This document shows positions 15,296-22,502 of a stretch of 22,615 bases of DNA, piece after piece (position 1 is the first letter of the stretch; the number at the start of each line of letters is the position of its first letter). Made by a program: the position numbers and the translations under genes. The stretch is from the NCBI GenBank assembly GCA_964532515.1, contig CAZHKH010000015.1:1-22615 (forward strand). The letters run 5' to 3'. This stretch comes from TMED161 sp964532515 (GTDB lineage: Bacteria; Fidelibacterota; Marinisomatia; SCGC-AAA003-L08; D37C17). Under the pieces are notes generated by a model, which saw nothing but the letters and a program-made list of their open reading frames with translations, ran no database searches and was not told where the DNA came from.

Positions 15296-16402
15296 ATGAA
15301 TCAATTAAAAAATTTAACACTAGGGATTGAAGAAGAGTATCAAATTATTGATCCTAAATCAAGAGAATTGACATCCTTTATATCAGAATTCCTTGAAACA
15401 GGAGCGATGATGTTTAAAGATCAAGTAAAGCCTGAGCTTTTACAATCACAAATTGAAATTGGGAGCAATGTATGTAAAAATATATCTGAATTAGAAGATG
15501 ACATTAAAAGTATTCGATATAGATTGGGGAAATTTGTTCAAGAGAGCGATAAAATGATTGCGGCGGCTGGGACCCATCCATTCTCACACTGGCGAGATCA
15601 AGTGGTGACAGATAAGGATAGGTATCATGGACTATTTGATTCAATGCAATATGTTGCAAAAAGACTATTGATTTTTGGAATGCATGTACATATTGGCATA
15701 GAAGATAGAAATCTGCAAATTGATGTTATGAACCAAATGAGATATTTTATGCCTCATATTTTAGCGCTATCAACTTCATCCCCATTTTGGCTTGGTGAGC
15801 CAACTGGATTTAAATCATACAGAAGTATTATTTTTGAGGATCTGCCAAGGACTGGAATTCCAGAGGATTTCCAAGGATTTTATGAGTACAGTAATTATGT
15901 TGATACTTTGATTGAAAGCAATACCATTGATGAGCCTTCAAAAATTTGGTGGGATATTAGGCCACACCATACCTTCCCTACATTAGAATTTAGAATTTGT
16001 GATTGTTGCACAAAAGCAGATGAAGCTATTTCAATTGCTGCATTAATACAGGCTCTAGTTGCTAAAATGATTCAACTTCGCTTAAACAATCAAACGTGGA
16101 GGAAGTATAGGGGTTCACTAATCAATGAAAATAAATGGAGGGCAATTAGGGGTGGTGTTGATAGTAAATTAATTGATTTTGGAAGACAGGAAGAGGCTCC
16201 CTTTATTAATTTATTTGATGAAATGTTAGAGTTTGTAGATGATGTGGTTGATGATTTAGGATCAAGAAAGTATCTTGAATCTCTTAGGATGATGGTTAAA
16301 AATGGAACCAGCTCCGATAGACAACTAAAAATATTTAATAAAAACAATGAAATCAATGATGTAGTAGATTCTCTAATTAATGAAACATTAGATGGCTGCT
16401 AG
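15296..16402 (+). CDS. ybdK: carboxylate-amine ligase, YbdK-like (glutamate-cysteine ligase type 2 family)
   Basis: A 368-residue ATP-grasp-like GCS2 enzyme, close in length to E. coli YbdK. 'LTLGIEEEYQIID' at the N-terminus, 'PELLQSQIEIGSN', 'AAAGTHPFSHW', 'FGMHVHIGIED', 'STSSPFW' and 'DIRPHHTFPTLEFRICD' are the conserved blocks, with the Glu/His metal-ATP ligands inside. E. coli YbdK has weak gamma-glutamylcysteine synthetase activity. The true substrates here are unknown, and no glutathione synthetase is visible nearby. GGAG precedes the ATG by seven bases. It lies in the same run as the XRE regulator upstream and gpmA downstream, suggesting the regulator controls it. Confidence 0.93.
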   Translation: MNQLKNLTLGIEEEYQIIDPKSRELTSFISEFLETGAMMFKDQVKPELLQSQIEIGSNVCKNISELEDDIKSIRYRLGKFVQESDKMIAAAGTHPFSHWRDQVVTDKDRYHGLFDSMQYVAKRLLIFGMHVHIGIEDRNLQIDVMNQMRYFMPHILALSTSSPFWLGEPTGFKSYRSIIFEDLPRTGIPEDFQGFYEYSNYVDTLIESNTIDEPSKIWWDIRPHHTFPTLEFRICDCCTKADEAISIAALIQALVAKMIQLRLNNQTWRKYRGSLINENKWRAIRGGVDSKLIDFGRQEEAPFINLFDEMLEFVDDVVDDLGSRKYLESLRMMVKNGTSSDRQLKIFNKNNEINDVVDSLINETLDGC

Positions 16403-16423
16403 CTGGTAAATAGAGGGATTAAC

Positions 16424-17086
16424 ATGATAAATAATCTTGGCGATAGTAATTTATTTTTAATACGGCATGGGCAATCTACATATAATCTTGAAAATAGATT
16501 TACTGGCTGGAAAGATGTGGGGTTAACAGAACTAGGTAAAAATCAAGCTATTGAGGCTGGGAAAATATTAAATGGTATTAATTTTAATTTTTGCTATACA
16601 TCTAATTTAAAACGAGCGCAAGATACTTTAGAATTAATTCTAAATCAGATGAACCAAAATCCAATAATCTATAGGGATGAAGCGCTTAATGAGAGAGATT
16701 ATGGAGATCTAATTGGTCAGAATAAGGCTGAGGCTGCCGATAAGTTTGGAAAGGAGCAGGTTCAAATATGGAGAAGGAGTTTTGACGTTCCCCCGCCTGG
16801 TGGAGAGTCTTTGGAAATGACAGCGCAAAGAACCTTGCCATACTATAAGAAGATTATACTTCCTCAAGTTTTACAAGGAAACAATATTGGAATATCTGCG
16901 CACGGTAATAGCATCAGGGCAATTGTTATGGATATATTCAGCTTATCCCCAGAGCAAATTTTAAAAACTGAAATAGGCTGGTGTGAGCCGTGGGTTATTT
17001 CATTTGATAGCAATAGGAAGATGCAAAATCATCAAATCATTAGCAGGGAAAGCGAGCCATCAAATAGTCATCTATTTACCGATTAG
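16424..17086 (+). CDS. gpmA: 2,3-bisphosphoglycerate-dependent phosphoglycerate mutase
   Basis: A 220-residue cytoplasmic glycolytic/gluconeogenic enzyme that interconverts 3- and 2-phosphoglycerate through a phosphohistidine. Visible: 'LIRHGQS' with catalytic His15, 'NRFTGWKDVGLTELG', 'YTSNLKRAQDT', 'NERDYGDLIGQNK' with the proton-shuttle Glu90, 'PPPGGESL' and 'SAHGNS' with His160. The dPGM signature is complete, which separates it from CobC/SixA-type phosphatases. It is shorter than E. coli GpmA (about 250 residues) and matches the compact forms found in several bacterial groups. GAGGG precedes the ATG. It probably ends the XRE-ybdK-gpmA transcript. Confidence 0.95.
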   Translation: MINNLGDSNLFLIRHGQSTYNLENRFTGWKDVGLTELGKNQAIEAGKILNGINFNFCYTSNLKRAQDTLELILNQMNQNPIIYRDEALNERDYGDLIGQNKAEAADKFGKEQVQIWRRSFDVPPPGGESLEMTAQRTLPYYKKIILPQVLQGNNIGISAHGNSIRAIVMDIFSLSPEQILKTEIGWCEPWVISFDSNRKMQNHQIISRESEPSNSHLFTD

Positions 17087-17104
17087 TGACATATTTTCAT
17101 ATGC

Positions 17105-17164
17105 TAATGTCATTTTGTCATAAAATATCCTAATTTTGTCATTGTTTTTATTGCGGCATATTAG
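17105..17164 (+). promoter_or_regulatory. hsp20 promoter with repeated TGTCAT operator-like sites
   Basis: A sigma70-like promoter is visible: TTGTCA (17136-17141), 17-base spacer, TATTAG (17159-17164). ATTTTGTCAT occurs twice (17112-17121 and 17133-17142), exactly 21 bases apart, so on one face of the helix, and the second copy overlaps the -35 box. A third TGTCAT is at 17108-17113, and an inverted TGACAT follows the gpmA stop at 17088. No CIRCE element or sigma32 consensus is seen. The repeats could be a repressor or activator site for the heat-shock gene. Confidence 0.45.
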
Positions 17165-17205
17165 TTGCAATATTTTCAGTGTAACAAATTAGGAGATAAA
17201 TAACT

Positions 17206-17637
17206 ATGACTTTAATGACATATAGACCAAGAATAAGTATATTTGATGAATTCAATAAGATATTTAATGGCATCAATGCTTATGATTCAAGCAAGCTATA
17301 TAATTCAATTTGGCAGCCAGCCTTTGATATTACTGAGGATGATAAAAACTATTATGTATCCTTTGATCTACCAGGCATAAATAGAAAAAATGTAGATATA
17401 TCAATATCAAACGATGTTCTAAGCATAACTGGACTTAGAGAGTCGGTTAGTGGCCACAATGAAAACTATAGCAGGTTCAATCAAGTTAGCTACGGAAAGT
17501 TTGAAAAATCATTTTATTTGCCTGACAACGCTGATCAAGATAACGTTAAGGCAAAAATGGAAAATGGTGTTCTGACTCTAACATTAAAAAAGATAAAAGA
17601 AGTATCTGATGATATTAAAAAAATATCTATCAAATAA
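17206..17637 (+). CDS. small heat shock protein, Hsp20/alpha-crystallin family
   Basis: A 143-residue ATP-independent holdase that keeps unfolding proteins soluble. The alpha-crystallin domain spans about 36-128: 'AFDITEDDKNYYVSFDLPG', 'VDISISNDVLSITG' and the closing 'MENGVLTLTLKK'. The C-terminal 'KKISIK' provides the I-x-I anchor used for oligomer assembly. The N-terminus 'ISIFDEFNKIFNG' is the usual short amphipathic arm. AGGAG ten bases before the ATG is a good ribosome site. The gene has its own promoter and terminator, so it is a single-gene transcript independent of gpmA. Confidence 0.96.
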   Translation: MTLMTYRPRISIFDEFNKIFNGINAYDSSKLYNSIWQPAFDITEDDKNYYVSFDLPGINRKNVDISISNDVLSITGLRESVSGHNENYSRFNQVSYGKFEKSFYLPDNADQDNVKAKMENGVLTLTLKKIKEVSDDIKKISIK

Positions 17638-17664
17638 TCTTACTCTTAGATTGAAAACAAAAAG

Positions 17665-17687
17665 CCCACAATTATTGTGGGTTTTTT
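17665..17687 (+). terminator. Rho-independent terminator of hsp20
   Basis: The stem CCCACAA / TTGTGGG with loop TTA is followed by six T. Flanking AACAAAAA and TTTTTTGTT extend the pairing, so it could also work on the other strand. Confidence 0.85.
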
Positions 17688-17711
17688 GTTTCTAGCCTAC
17701 TTACTTTCCTA

Positions 17712-17717
17712 TATAAT
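17712..17717 (+). promoter_or_regulatory. perfect -10 box of the LysE-type gene
   Basis: TATAAT sits 14 bases before the ATG at 17732, predicting a leader of about eight bases. No ribosome site is present, so near-leaderless translation is likely. No convincing -35 box is seen. Confidence 0.4.
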
Positions 17718-17731
17718 AAAATTACACTACA

Positions 17732-18358
17732 ATGAATGATCTATATATTCAATTTCTAACCATCGCTACAGTTCATCTCTTTGCAGTTATGAGCCCTGGC
17801 CCTGACTTTGCAATAATTTTAAAGCAAAGCATATGCAATGGGAGAAAAGCATCTCTTCTTACTAGTATTGGAATTGGCACAGGTATAACAATGCATATAA
17901 TGCTGTGCATGTTTGGTCTTGGGATGGTGATATCAGAATCAAAAATTTTATTTGATACTATTAAAATACTTGGGGGCATCTACTTATTTTATATAGGCAT
18001 TAGATCTTTAGTTGAAAAAGTTGAATTTCAAAATTATAAAATAAATGAATCCAGCTATGCTTCTTTATTTAAATCATTTCAATTAGGCTTTCTAACTAAT
18101 GTCTTAAATCCGAAGGCAACTTTATTTTTTTTATCTCTATACGCAACAATTATCACTGATCAAACAACCCTGAGTATGCAGGCCCTATACGGCCTATGGA
18201 TGGCGCTGATTACAAGCTTATGGTTTTGCTTGCTATCAATCATACTAACCAGTAAATCTATAGTTAAAAAAATCCAAAGATTTGTAGGAGCCATACAAAA
18301 GGGAACAGGTATTGTGCTGATTGCCTTTGCAATAAAATTATTGTTTACTAATCAATAA
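17732..18358 (+). CDS. LysE/RhtB family amino-acid exporter
   Basis: A 208-residue inner-membrane exporter with about six helices, the standard length. The signature 'MSPGPDFAIILKQS' with 'NGRKASLLTSIGIGTG' near the N-terminus, 'LGGIYLFYIGIRSL' and 'FQLGFLTNVLNPKATLFFLSLY' are the conserved LysE/RhtB blocks. Family members export lysine, threonine, homoserine or related amino acids; the substrate here is undetermined. The gene stands between the hsp20 terminator and the ferritin-like gene, 45 bases upstream of the latter, and might be transcribed into it. Confidence 0.93.
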   Translation: MNDLYIQFLTIATVHLFAVMSPGPDFAIILKQSICNGRKASLLTSIGIGTGITMHIMLCMFGLGMVISESKILFDTIKILGGIYLFYIGIRSLVEKVEFQNYKINESSYASLFKSFQLGFLTNVLNPKATLFFLSLYATIITDQTTLSMQALYGLWMALITSLWFCLLSIILTSKSIVKKIQRFVGAIQKGTGIVLIAFAIKLLFTNQ

Positions 18359-18403
18359 AAAAAATATTAGATTAATATCACTATTAAATAATATGGGGCA
18401 TAA

Positions 18404-18829
18404 ATGAATAAAGAAAATGTTATAGATACAATGAGCAAGATATTTGACCATGAACTAAAGGGTGTAATAAGATATACTCACTACGCGCTAATGATATTCG
18501 GGCCAAATAGGCTCCCTCATATTGAATTTTTTAGACAACAAGCAAAAGAGTCTCTAACTCATGCAGATATGGTAGGGGAACATATTACTGGACTTGGTGG
18601 GCATCCTCCCCTCAATACAGGAAACATAGAAGAGACTCACAAGCATAACATAAAAGATATTTTAAACGAAACACTAGAGCATGAAAGAGAAGCAATTAAG
18701 ATGTACTATGCGCTTCTAGAGCTCGTTCAAGATCAAAGCGTGTATCTTGAGGAATTTGCAAGATCCATGATTGGACAAGAAGAGCTCCATGTCCTAGAAG
18801 TAGAAAAAATGCTTAAAGAGCATAATTAA
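18404..18829 (+). CDS. ferritin-like diiron protein, bacterioferritin-related
   Basis: A 141-residue four-helix protein of the ferritin superfamily, likely storing or oxidising iron in the cytoplasm. Candidate diiron ligands are Glu17 ('DHELKGVIRY'), Glu49/His53 ('KESLTHAD'), Glu94 or Glu96 ('EHEREAI') and Glu126/His129 ('QEELHVLEVE'). 'EHITGLGGHPP' between helices matches bacterioferritin. The first ligand pair is spaced E-x-x-x-H rather than the bacterioferritin ExxH. The haem-binding Met of bacterioferritin is not obvious, so haem binding is uncertain. GGGG before the ATG is the ribosome site. It faces the haem oxygenase gene with five bases between stops, and FTR1 lies just beyond, pointing to iron homeostasis. 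Confidence 0.88.
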   Translation: MNKENVIDTMSKIFDHELKGVIRYTHYALMIFGPNRLPHIEFFRQQAKESLTHADMVGEHITGLGGHPPLNTGNIEETHKHNIKDILNETLEHEREAIKMYYALLELVQDQSVYLEEFARSMIGQEELHVLEVEKMLKEHN

Positions 18830-18834
18830 AAACT

Positions 18835-19392
18835 CTACATTTCTTTTTCTATATAATCCTTAATATCTTCAAAACTCTGCGTGGCAAAGGTAAAACACTT
18901 TTTGCATTCTTCTACGAACTCTTCATCTTCTCTTAGTTCTTTTCGAATTGAATGCTCTAAAACTTCAGGCTCTTCAAATTTATAGTACAGCCCCTGCCCT
19001 GGAACCCTAGTAGAAATCATCTGTCCACCCTTTAAATCACCTAAATAGCGAACATACACATGGGCATACAGTAAATTCTCTGGACAACTTTCTATGTAAG
19101 AACAATAGTTTTTAGTTGATTCTAGAGTTGGCAAGCTATCTCCATTTGAATCCATTTCAATTAAATCTTTATAGATATTGTCTGCTCTTTTAATTCGTTC
19201 ATCAGGAAATTGGACATCAGATTCAGACCCCAAACTATCAAACCTACTTTCTAAAGCCTTATATGATTCGTGTTGTTGCTTTAAGTAAATTGCGTACTCG
19301 GGATTGGTTATTTGTCCACTAAACATCCGACCTGCAAACCAGGACCTCTCTGCATTTGAATGATTCTGCTTAGTCAATTCTTTTAAACTCAT
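18835..19392 (-). CDS. biliverdin-producing haem oxygenase (HO-1-like)
   Basis: A 185-residue soluble enzyme that opens haem with O2 and reductant to biliverdin, CO and Fe2+. 'LKELTKQNHSNAER' supplies the proximal His11, and 'YLKQQHESYKALE' fits the following helices. 'YVRYLGDLKGGQMI' (113-126) is the distal-helix signature with the flexible Gly pair and the conserved Asp. Length is normal for bacterial enzymes such as HmuO. AGGAA lies nine bases upstream of the ATG. It diverges from FTR1 around a shared Fur-box-like site, so it is probably induced by iron limitation. Its iron would feed the adjacent ferritin-like protein. No haem-uptake receptor or bilin-using gene is in the window. Confidence 0.93.
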   Translation of the reverse strand: MSLKELTKQNHSNAERSWFAGRMFSGQITNPEYAIYLKQQHESYKALESRFDSLGSESDVQFPDERIKRADNIYKDLIEMDSNGDSLPTLESTKNYCSYIESCPENLLYAHVYVRYLGDLKGGQMISTRVPGQGLYYKFEEPEVLEHSIRKELREDEEFVEECKKCFTFATQSFEDIKDYIEKEM

Positions 19393-19440
19393 AAAAAATT
19401 CCTATAGTTATTTGGTTAGAATTTAATAAAAAAAATTAAT

Positions 19441-19468
19441 AATATACACTTCTATAAATGAGAATCAA
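19441..19468 (-). promoter_or_regulatory. candidate haem oxygenase promoter overlapping the Fur box
   Basis: On the minus strand TTGATT (19468-19463) is followed after 16 bases by TATATT (19446-19441). The -35 box lies inside the Fur-like palindrome, so bound Fur would block it. Confidence 0.4.
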
Positions 19469-19475
19469 TCTCATT
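19457..19475. promoter_or_regulatory. Fur box between haem oxygenase and FTR1
   Basis: AATGAGAATCAATCTCATT is a 19-base near-palindrome whose core TGAGAAT-C-AATCTCA is a 7-1-7 Fur site with one mismatch between the arms. It is 17 bases upstream of the FTR1 ATG and just downstream of TATAAA (19453-19458), a possible FTR1 -10 box. Placement fits repression of both divergent genes by iron-loaded Fur. The Fur consensus is established knowledge; the binding is inference. Confidence 0.7.
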
Positions 19476-19492
19476 ATTAGATAAAATTAAAT

Positions 19493-20422
19493 ATGGCAGA
19501 ATTAATTATAATATTCAGAGAAGTCCTTGAGGCATCACTTATAATAGGGATTTTATTTACCTATCTTAAAAAATCTGGGAATGATGGTAGCTTAAAAATG
19601 CTCTGGAGTGGCGTTGCCTTCGCTATAATTATTAGTATTCTAGTATCTTTTTTATTTCAAAATATTGCAGGAGGATTTCAAGGAAACTCATCTAAAATTT
19701 TTGAAGGTGTAGTGATGATTTTAGCATCCATCGTACTAACAACGATGATTATATGGATGGCACAAAATAACAATATTTCTGAAGACTTAAAAAACAAGGC
19801 TAAGGAATCACTCTCCTCTGGTTTTAAGTATGGTATTTTCATGCTTGCATTTGTTGCTGTTTTTAGAGAAGGTGTAGAGATTATATTATTTTTATATGCA
19901 ATAGCATTAAAAGATGGGATATCTATATTTCCATCAATAATAGGAACTTTACTTGGATTGTTGGCTGGTTATGCTATTTTTGTTCAGGGAATTAAAATTC
20001 CACTAAAGAAATTCTTTAATGTAACATCTACGTTTTTAATTTTCGTTGCTGCTGGTATGCTTACCTATGGGGTTCATGAACTAGAGTCTGGAGGTGTCAT
20101 CCCTTATATTGGAGGTGAATTAGAAATAGAAGGAACTTCAATTACTGCCACCAGGATCAATGGAGAGTTTAAAAAGTTTGATATATCTGAAAATAAAAAA
20201 GCAAGGAAATGGGCATCAAGAATATGGGATATGAACCCACCTAAAAATAATGATGGAAGCTATCCTGCTTTCCATGACAAAGGAGCTATCGGTGGTTTAT
20301 TTAAAGGGTTCTTTGGATATAATGGCGACCCAAGTTTAATTGAATTAATAACGTGGATATTTTCAATTATTGGGCTCAATTATTTATATCAAAAACTTGG
20401 GAAAGAAAGAAAAAGGAAATAG
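19493..20422 (+). CDS. FTR1-family iron permease (EfeU-like)
   Basis: A 309-residue inner-membrane protein with about seven helices that imports iron. The two diagnostic RExxE iron-binding motifs are present: Arg9-Glu10-Val-Leu-Glu13 in the first helix and Arg125-Glu126-Gly-Val-Glu129 ('FREGVEIILFLYA') in the fourth. 'FAAGMLTYGVHELE'-like sequence (about 185-199) is the conserved third block. The segment after it (about 205-270, with 'WDMNPPKNNDGSYPAFHDKGAIGG') is a soluble loop before the last helix. No EfeO/EfeB partner or multicopper oxidase is in the window, so the oxidation partner is unknown. It lies directly behind a Fur-box-like site and has no strong ribosome site. Confidence 0.94.
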   Translation: MAELIIIFREVLEASLIIGILFTYLKKSGNDGSLKMLWSGVAFAIIISILVSFLFQNIAGGFQGNSSKIFEGVVMILASIVLTTMIIWMAQNNNISEDLKNKAKESLSSGFKYGIFMLAFVAVFREGVEIILFLYAIALKDGISIFPSIIGTLLGLLAGYAIFVQGIKIPLKKFFNVTSTFLIFVAAGMLTYGVHELESGGVIPYIGGELEIEGTSITATRINGEFKKFDISENKKARKWASRIWDMNPPKNNDGSYPAFHDKGAIGGLFKGFFGYNGDPSLIELITWIFSIIGLNYLYQKLGKERKRK

Positions 20423-20581
20423 TTATTTCTTATCAGTAAAAAATATTCTAACCAAAAAGCCAACTCCCATACCTGAAAACATTCCAACCAATAAATTGTT
20501 TATATAATATCCTATGCCCATACCTATAAACATGCAGCCAACGAAAGCATATTCTCCTCTTTTATCTTTTTTCCCTTTCAT
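20423..20581 (-). CDS. small glycine-rich membrane protein (52 residues), linked to the ABC exporter
   Basis: A short reading frame not previously named. It opens with a charged stretch ('MKGKKDKRGEY'), then 'FVGCMFIGMGIGYYI' and 'LLVGMFSGMGVGFLVRIF', two short hydrophobic segments with G-x-G-x-G/GxxxG spacing, ending 'FTDKK'. GGAG ten bases upstream of the ATG supports translation. It starts 21 bases after the ABC exporter stop on the same strand, so it is probably co-transcribed. Its stop abuts the FTR1 stop from the other strand, with no gap. The glycine spacing suggests tight helix packing. It could be a small subunit or modulator of a membrane complex, but no family is recognised. Confidence 0.7.
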   Translation of the reverse strand: MKGKKDKRGEYAFVGCMFIGMGIGYYINNLLVGMFSGMGVGFLVRIFFTDKK

Positions 20582-20602
20582 TACAGTTCTCCTAAATGAT
20601 AA

Positions 20603-22384
20603 TTAACTTTTTTCTAATTGGCCTGTTTGCAAATCCCATAAATATTTGTAGCTACCTTCTAAATTAATTAACTCATCATGGGTTCCGGATTCACTAATCA
20701 TGCCATTATCTAACACTAAAATTGAATCAGCATTTCTGATGGTAGACAATCGGTGAGCTATTGCAATGGTAGTTCTATTTTTAGAAATTTCCTTTAATGA
20801 TTTTTGAATAAGATGCTCAGTTTTATTATCAACAGATGAAGTGGCTTCATCAAAGATTAATATTGAAGGATCTTTAAGGATAGCTCTTGCAATCGAAATC
20901 CTTTGTTTTTGTCCAACTGAAAGTCTCTGTCCCCTCTCTCCAACTATTGTATTGTAACCATTGGGGAATTTATCTATAAATTCATTGCACTGACTAAGCT
21001 CCGCTGCTTTTTTGATTTCTTTTAAATCAGTATATAAGTTTGGATAAGAAATATTATCAGCAATAGTTCCATCAAAAAGAAAAGTTTCCTGGCTAACAAG
21101 TGCAATATTATTTCTTAATGATTCAAGGGCTATCTTATTAATATTATTAATTCCAATTTGAATGTTTCCAGATTCTATATCGTACAATCTAAGAAGAAGT
21201 TTTATTAATGTTGTTTTCCCAACACCTGTCTTGCCAACAATCCCAACTAAAGAATTAGTATCAATCTTAAATGAAAGATTGCTTAAAACAGATGAATCTT
21301 CATTGTATGAGAATGAAACATTATTAAAAATAATATCATCTTTTAAATCTTTTAATCTAATTGCATCTTTATTGTCTTTAATTTCAATTGGAGTTTTAAT
21401 TAAATCCATTATTCGTTTTGTAGAGGCCATAGACCTCGCAAACAAATCAATAATCTCTCCAAGTCTTGTGAATGGCCACAAAAATCTTTGAGTTAAAAAT
21501 AATAAAACACTAAAAGAGCCAACTGCAATTGCGCCAGAAAAAGCCATAAATCCACCAAGAACCATGGTTCCTAAAAATCCACTCAATACTCCCATTCTCA
21601 CCACTGGAACAAATGCAGAGCTAATTCGGATTGCATTGCTATTGGCAGTCTGATAATTTTTACTCAATTCAGAGACTCTATCCTTCTCTAAATTTTCTGA
21701 TGTAAAACTTTTAATAGTGATAATGCCAAGAAGATTATTAAATATTGTTGAGCTTAAACTGCCTGCTGCATTTCTAACATCAAGATAGCGAGGTTCTAGG
21801 CTTTTTTGAAAAAAAGACGCAACAAGCAATATAATAGGAACTGGCAGAACCGCGATAGCTGCAATCGTTGGAGATATAAAAAAGAAAACACCACCGATGG
21901 TTACTGTAGAAACAATAATTTGAATGATATCATTTGCCCCATTATCTAAAAAACGTTCAAGTTGATTGATATCATCATTCAAAATAGCTGTAATATTACC
22001 AGTTTTTTGATCTTCAAACCATTTGACATGAAGATTCTGAACGTGAGAGTATGCATCTATTCTAATTTCATGCTCAATCGATTGAGCTAAATTCCGCCAA
22101 GAAATTGAATAGAGATACTGAAATAATGATTCAAATGCCCAAATTAAAAATGTACAAAAAGCTAAAATAGAAATTTGAGATTCAACAGAGGTAAATCCAA
22201 GTGATGCGATAAAACTATCCTGCCTTTTCACAACTAGATCAACTGCGAATCCAATCAGTATTTCAGGCATAATATCAAAAAGCTTATTAATAATTGAATA
22301 AATAGATGCAACAATGATCTTGAATTTCCATGGCCTTGCATAGGATATTAATTGACGAAATGATTTGTCTGAACTTGTTTTCAT
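20603..22384 (-). CDS. ABC exporter, fused membrane and ATPase domains (MsbA/ABCB-like)
   Basis: A 593-residue half-transporter that works as a dimer in the inner membrane, exporting lipids, peptides or drugs. The type IV transmembrane domain spans about 1-330 with six helices. The ATPase domain has Walker A GKTGVGKT (384-391), Q-loop Gln432, signature LSVGQ (488-492), Walker B ILIFDE (508-513) and the switch His544 (IAHRLST). All catalytic residues are intact. Length is typical of MsbA-type proteins. The N-terminal coupling-loop region 'VQNLHVKWFEDQKTGNI' and 'LNDDINQLERFLDNG' are normal. No partner half-transporter is adjacent, so a homodimer is likely. The small membrane protein gene follows in the same direction. 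Confidence 0.95.
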   Translation of the reverse strand: MKTSSDKSFRQLISYARPWKFKIIVASIYSIINKLFDIMPEILIGFAVDLVVKRQDSFIASLGFTSVESQISILAFCTFLIWAFESLFQYLYSISWRNLAQSIEHEIRIDAYSHVQNLHVKWFEDQKTGNITAILNDDINQLERFLDNGANDIIQIIVSTVTIGGVFFFISPTIAAIAVLPVPIILLVASFFQKSLEPRYLDVRNAAGSLSSTIFNNLLGIITIKSFTSENLEKDRVSELSKNYQTANSNAIRISSAFVPVVRMGVLSGFLGTMVLGGFMAFSGAIAVGSFSVLLFLTQRFLWPFTRLGEIIDLFARSMASTKRIMDLIKTPIEIKDNKDAIRLKDLKDDIIFNNVSFSYNEDSSVLSNLSFKIDTNSLVGIVGKTGVGKTTLIKLLLRLYDIESGNIQIGINNINKIALESLRNNIALVSQETFLFDGTIADNISYPNLYTDLKEIKKAAELSQCNEFIDKFPNGYNTIVGERGQRLSVGQKQRISIARAILKDPSILIFDEATSSVDNKTEHLIQKSLKEISKNRTTIAIAHRLSTIRNADSILVLDNGMISESGTHDELINLEGSYKYLWDLQTGQLEKS

Positions 22385-22395
22385 GAACTACTTAC

Positions 22396-22408
22396 ATTGT
22401 GTAACAAT
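22396..22408. promoter_or_regulatory. inverted repeat ATTGT-GTA-ACAAT in divergent promoter region
   Basis: An exact 5-3-5 palindrome lies 12 bases upstream of the ABC exporter ATG. A related GTAAC occurs again near 22462. It could be an operator; a short palindrome in AT-rich DNA may be chance. Confidence 0.2.
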
Positions 22409-22502
22409 TTAATTAACTACATTATTGTGATTTGATTAATATATTTTGAAAAATAATTTATGTAACTTAGTTATTATTATATATCAATATTAAGGAGTAA
22501 AA

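Noticed and set aside
17087..17205. CIRCE or sigma32 promoter upstream of hsp20
   Set aside because: No TTAGCACTC-N9-GAGTGCTAA repeat and no CTTGAAA/CCCCAT pair is present.
21162..21491. Plus-strand frame of 109 codons
   Set aside because: It is antisense to the intact ABC exporter ATPase domain.
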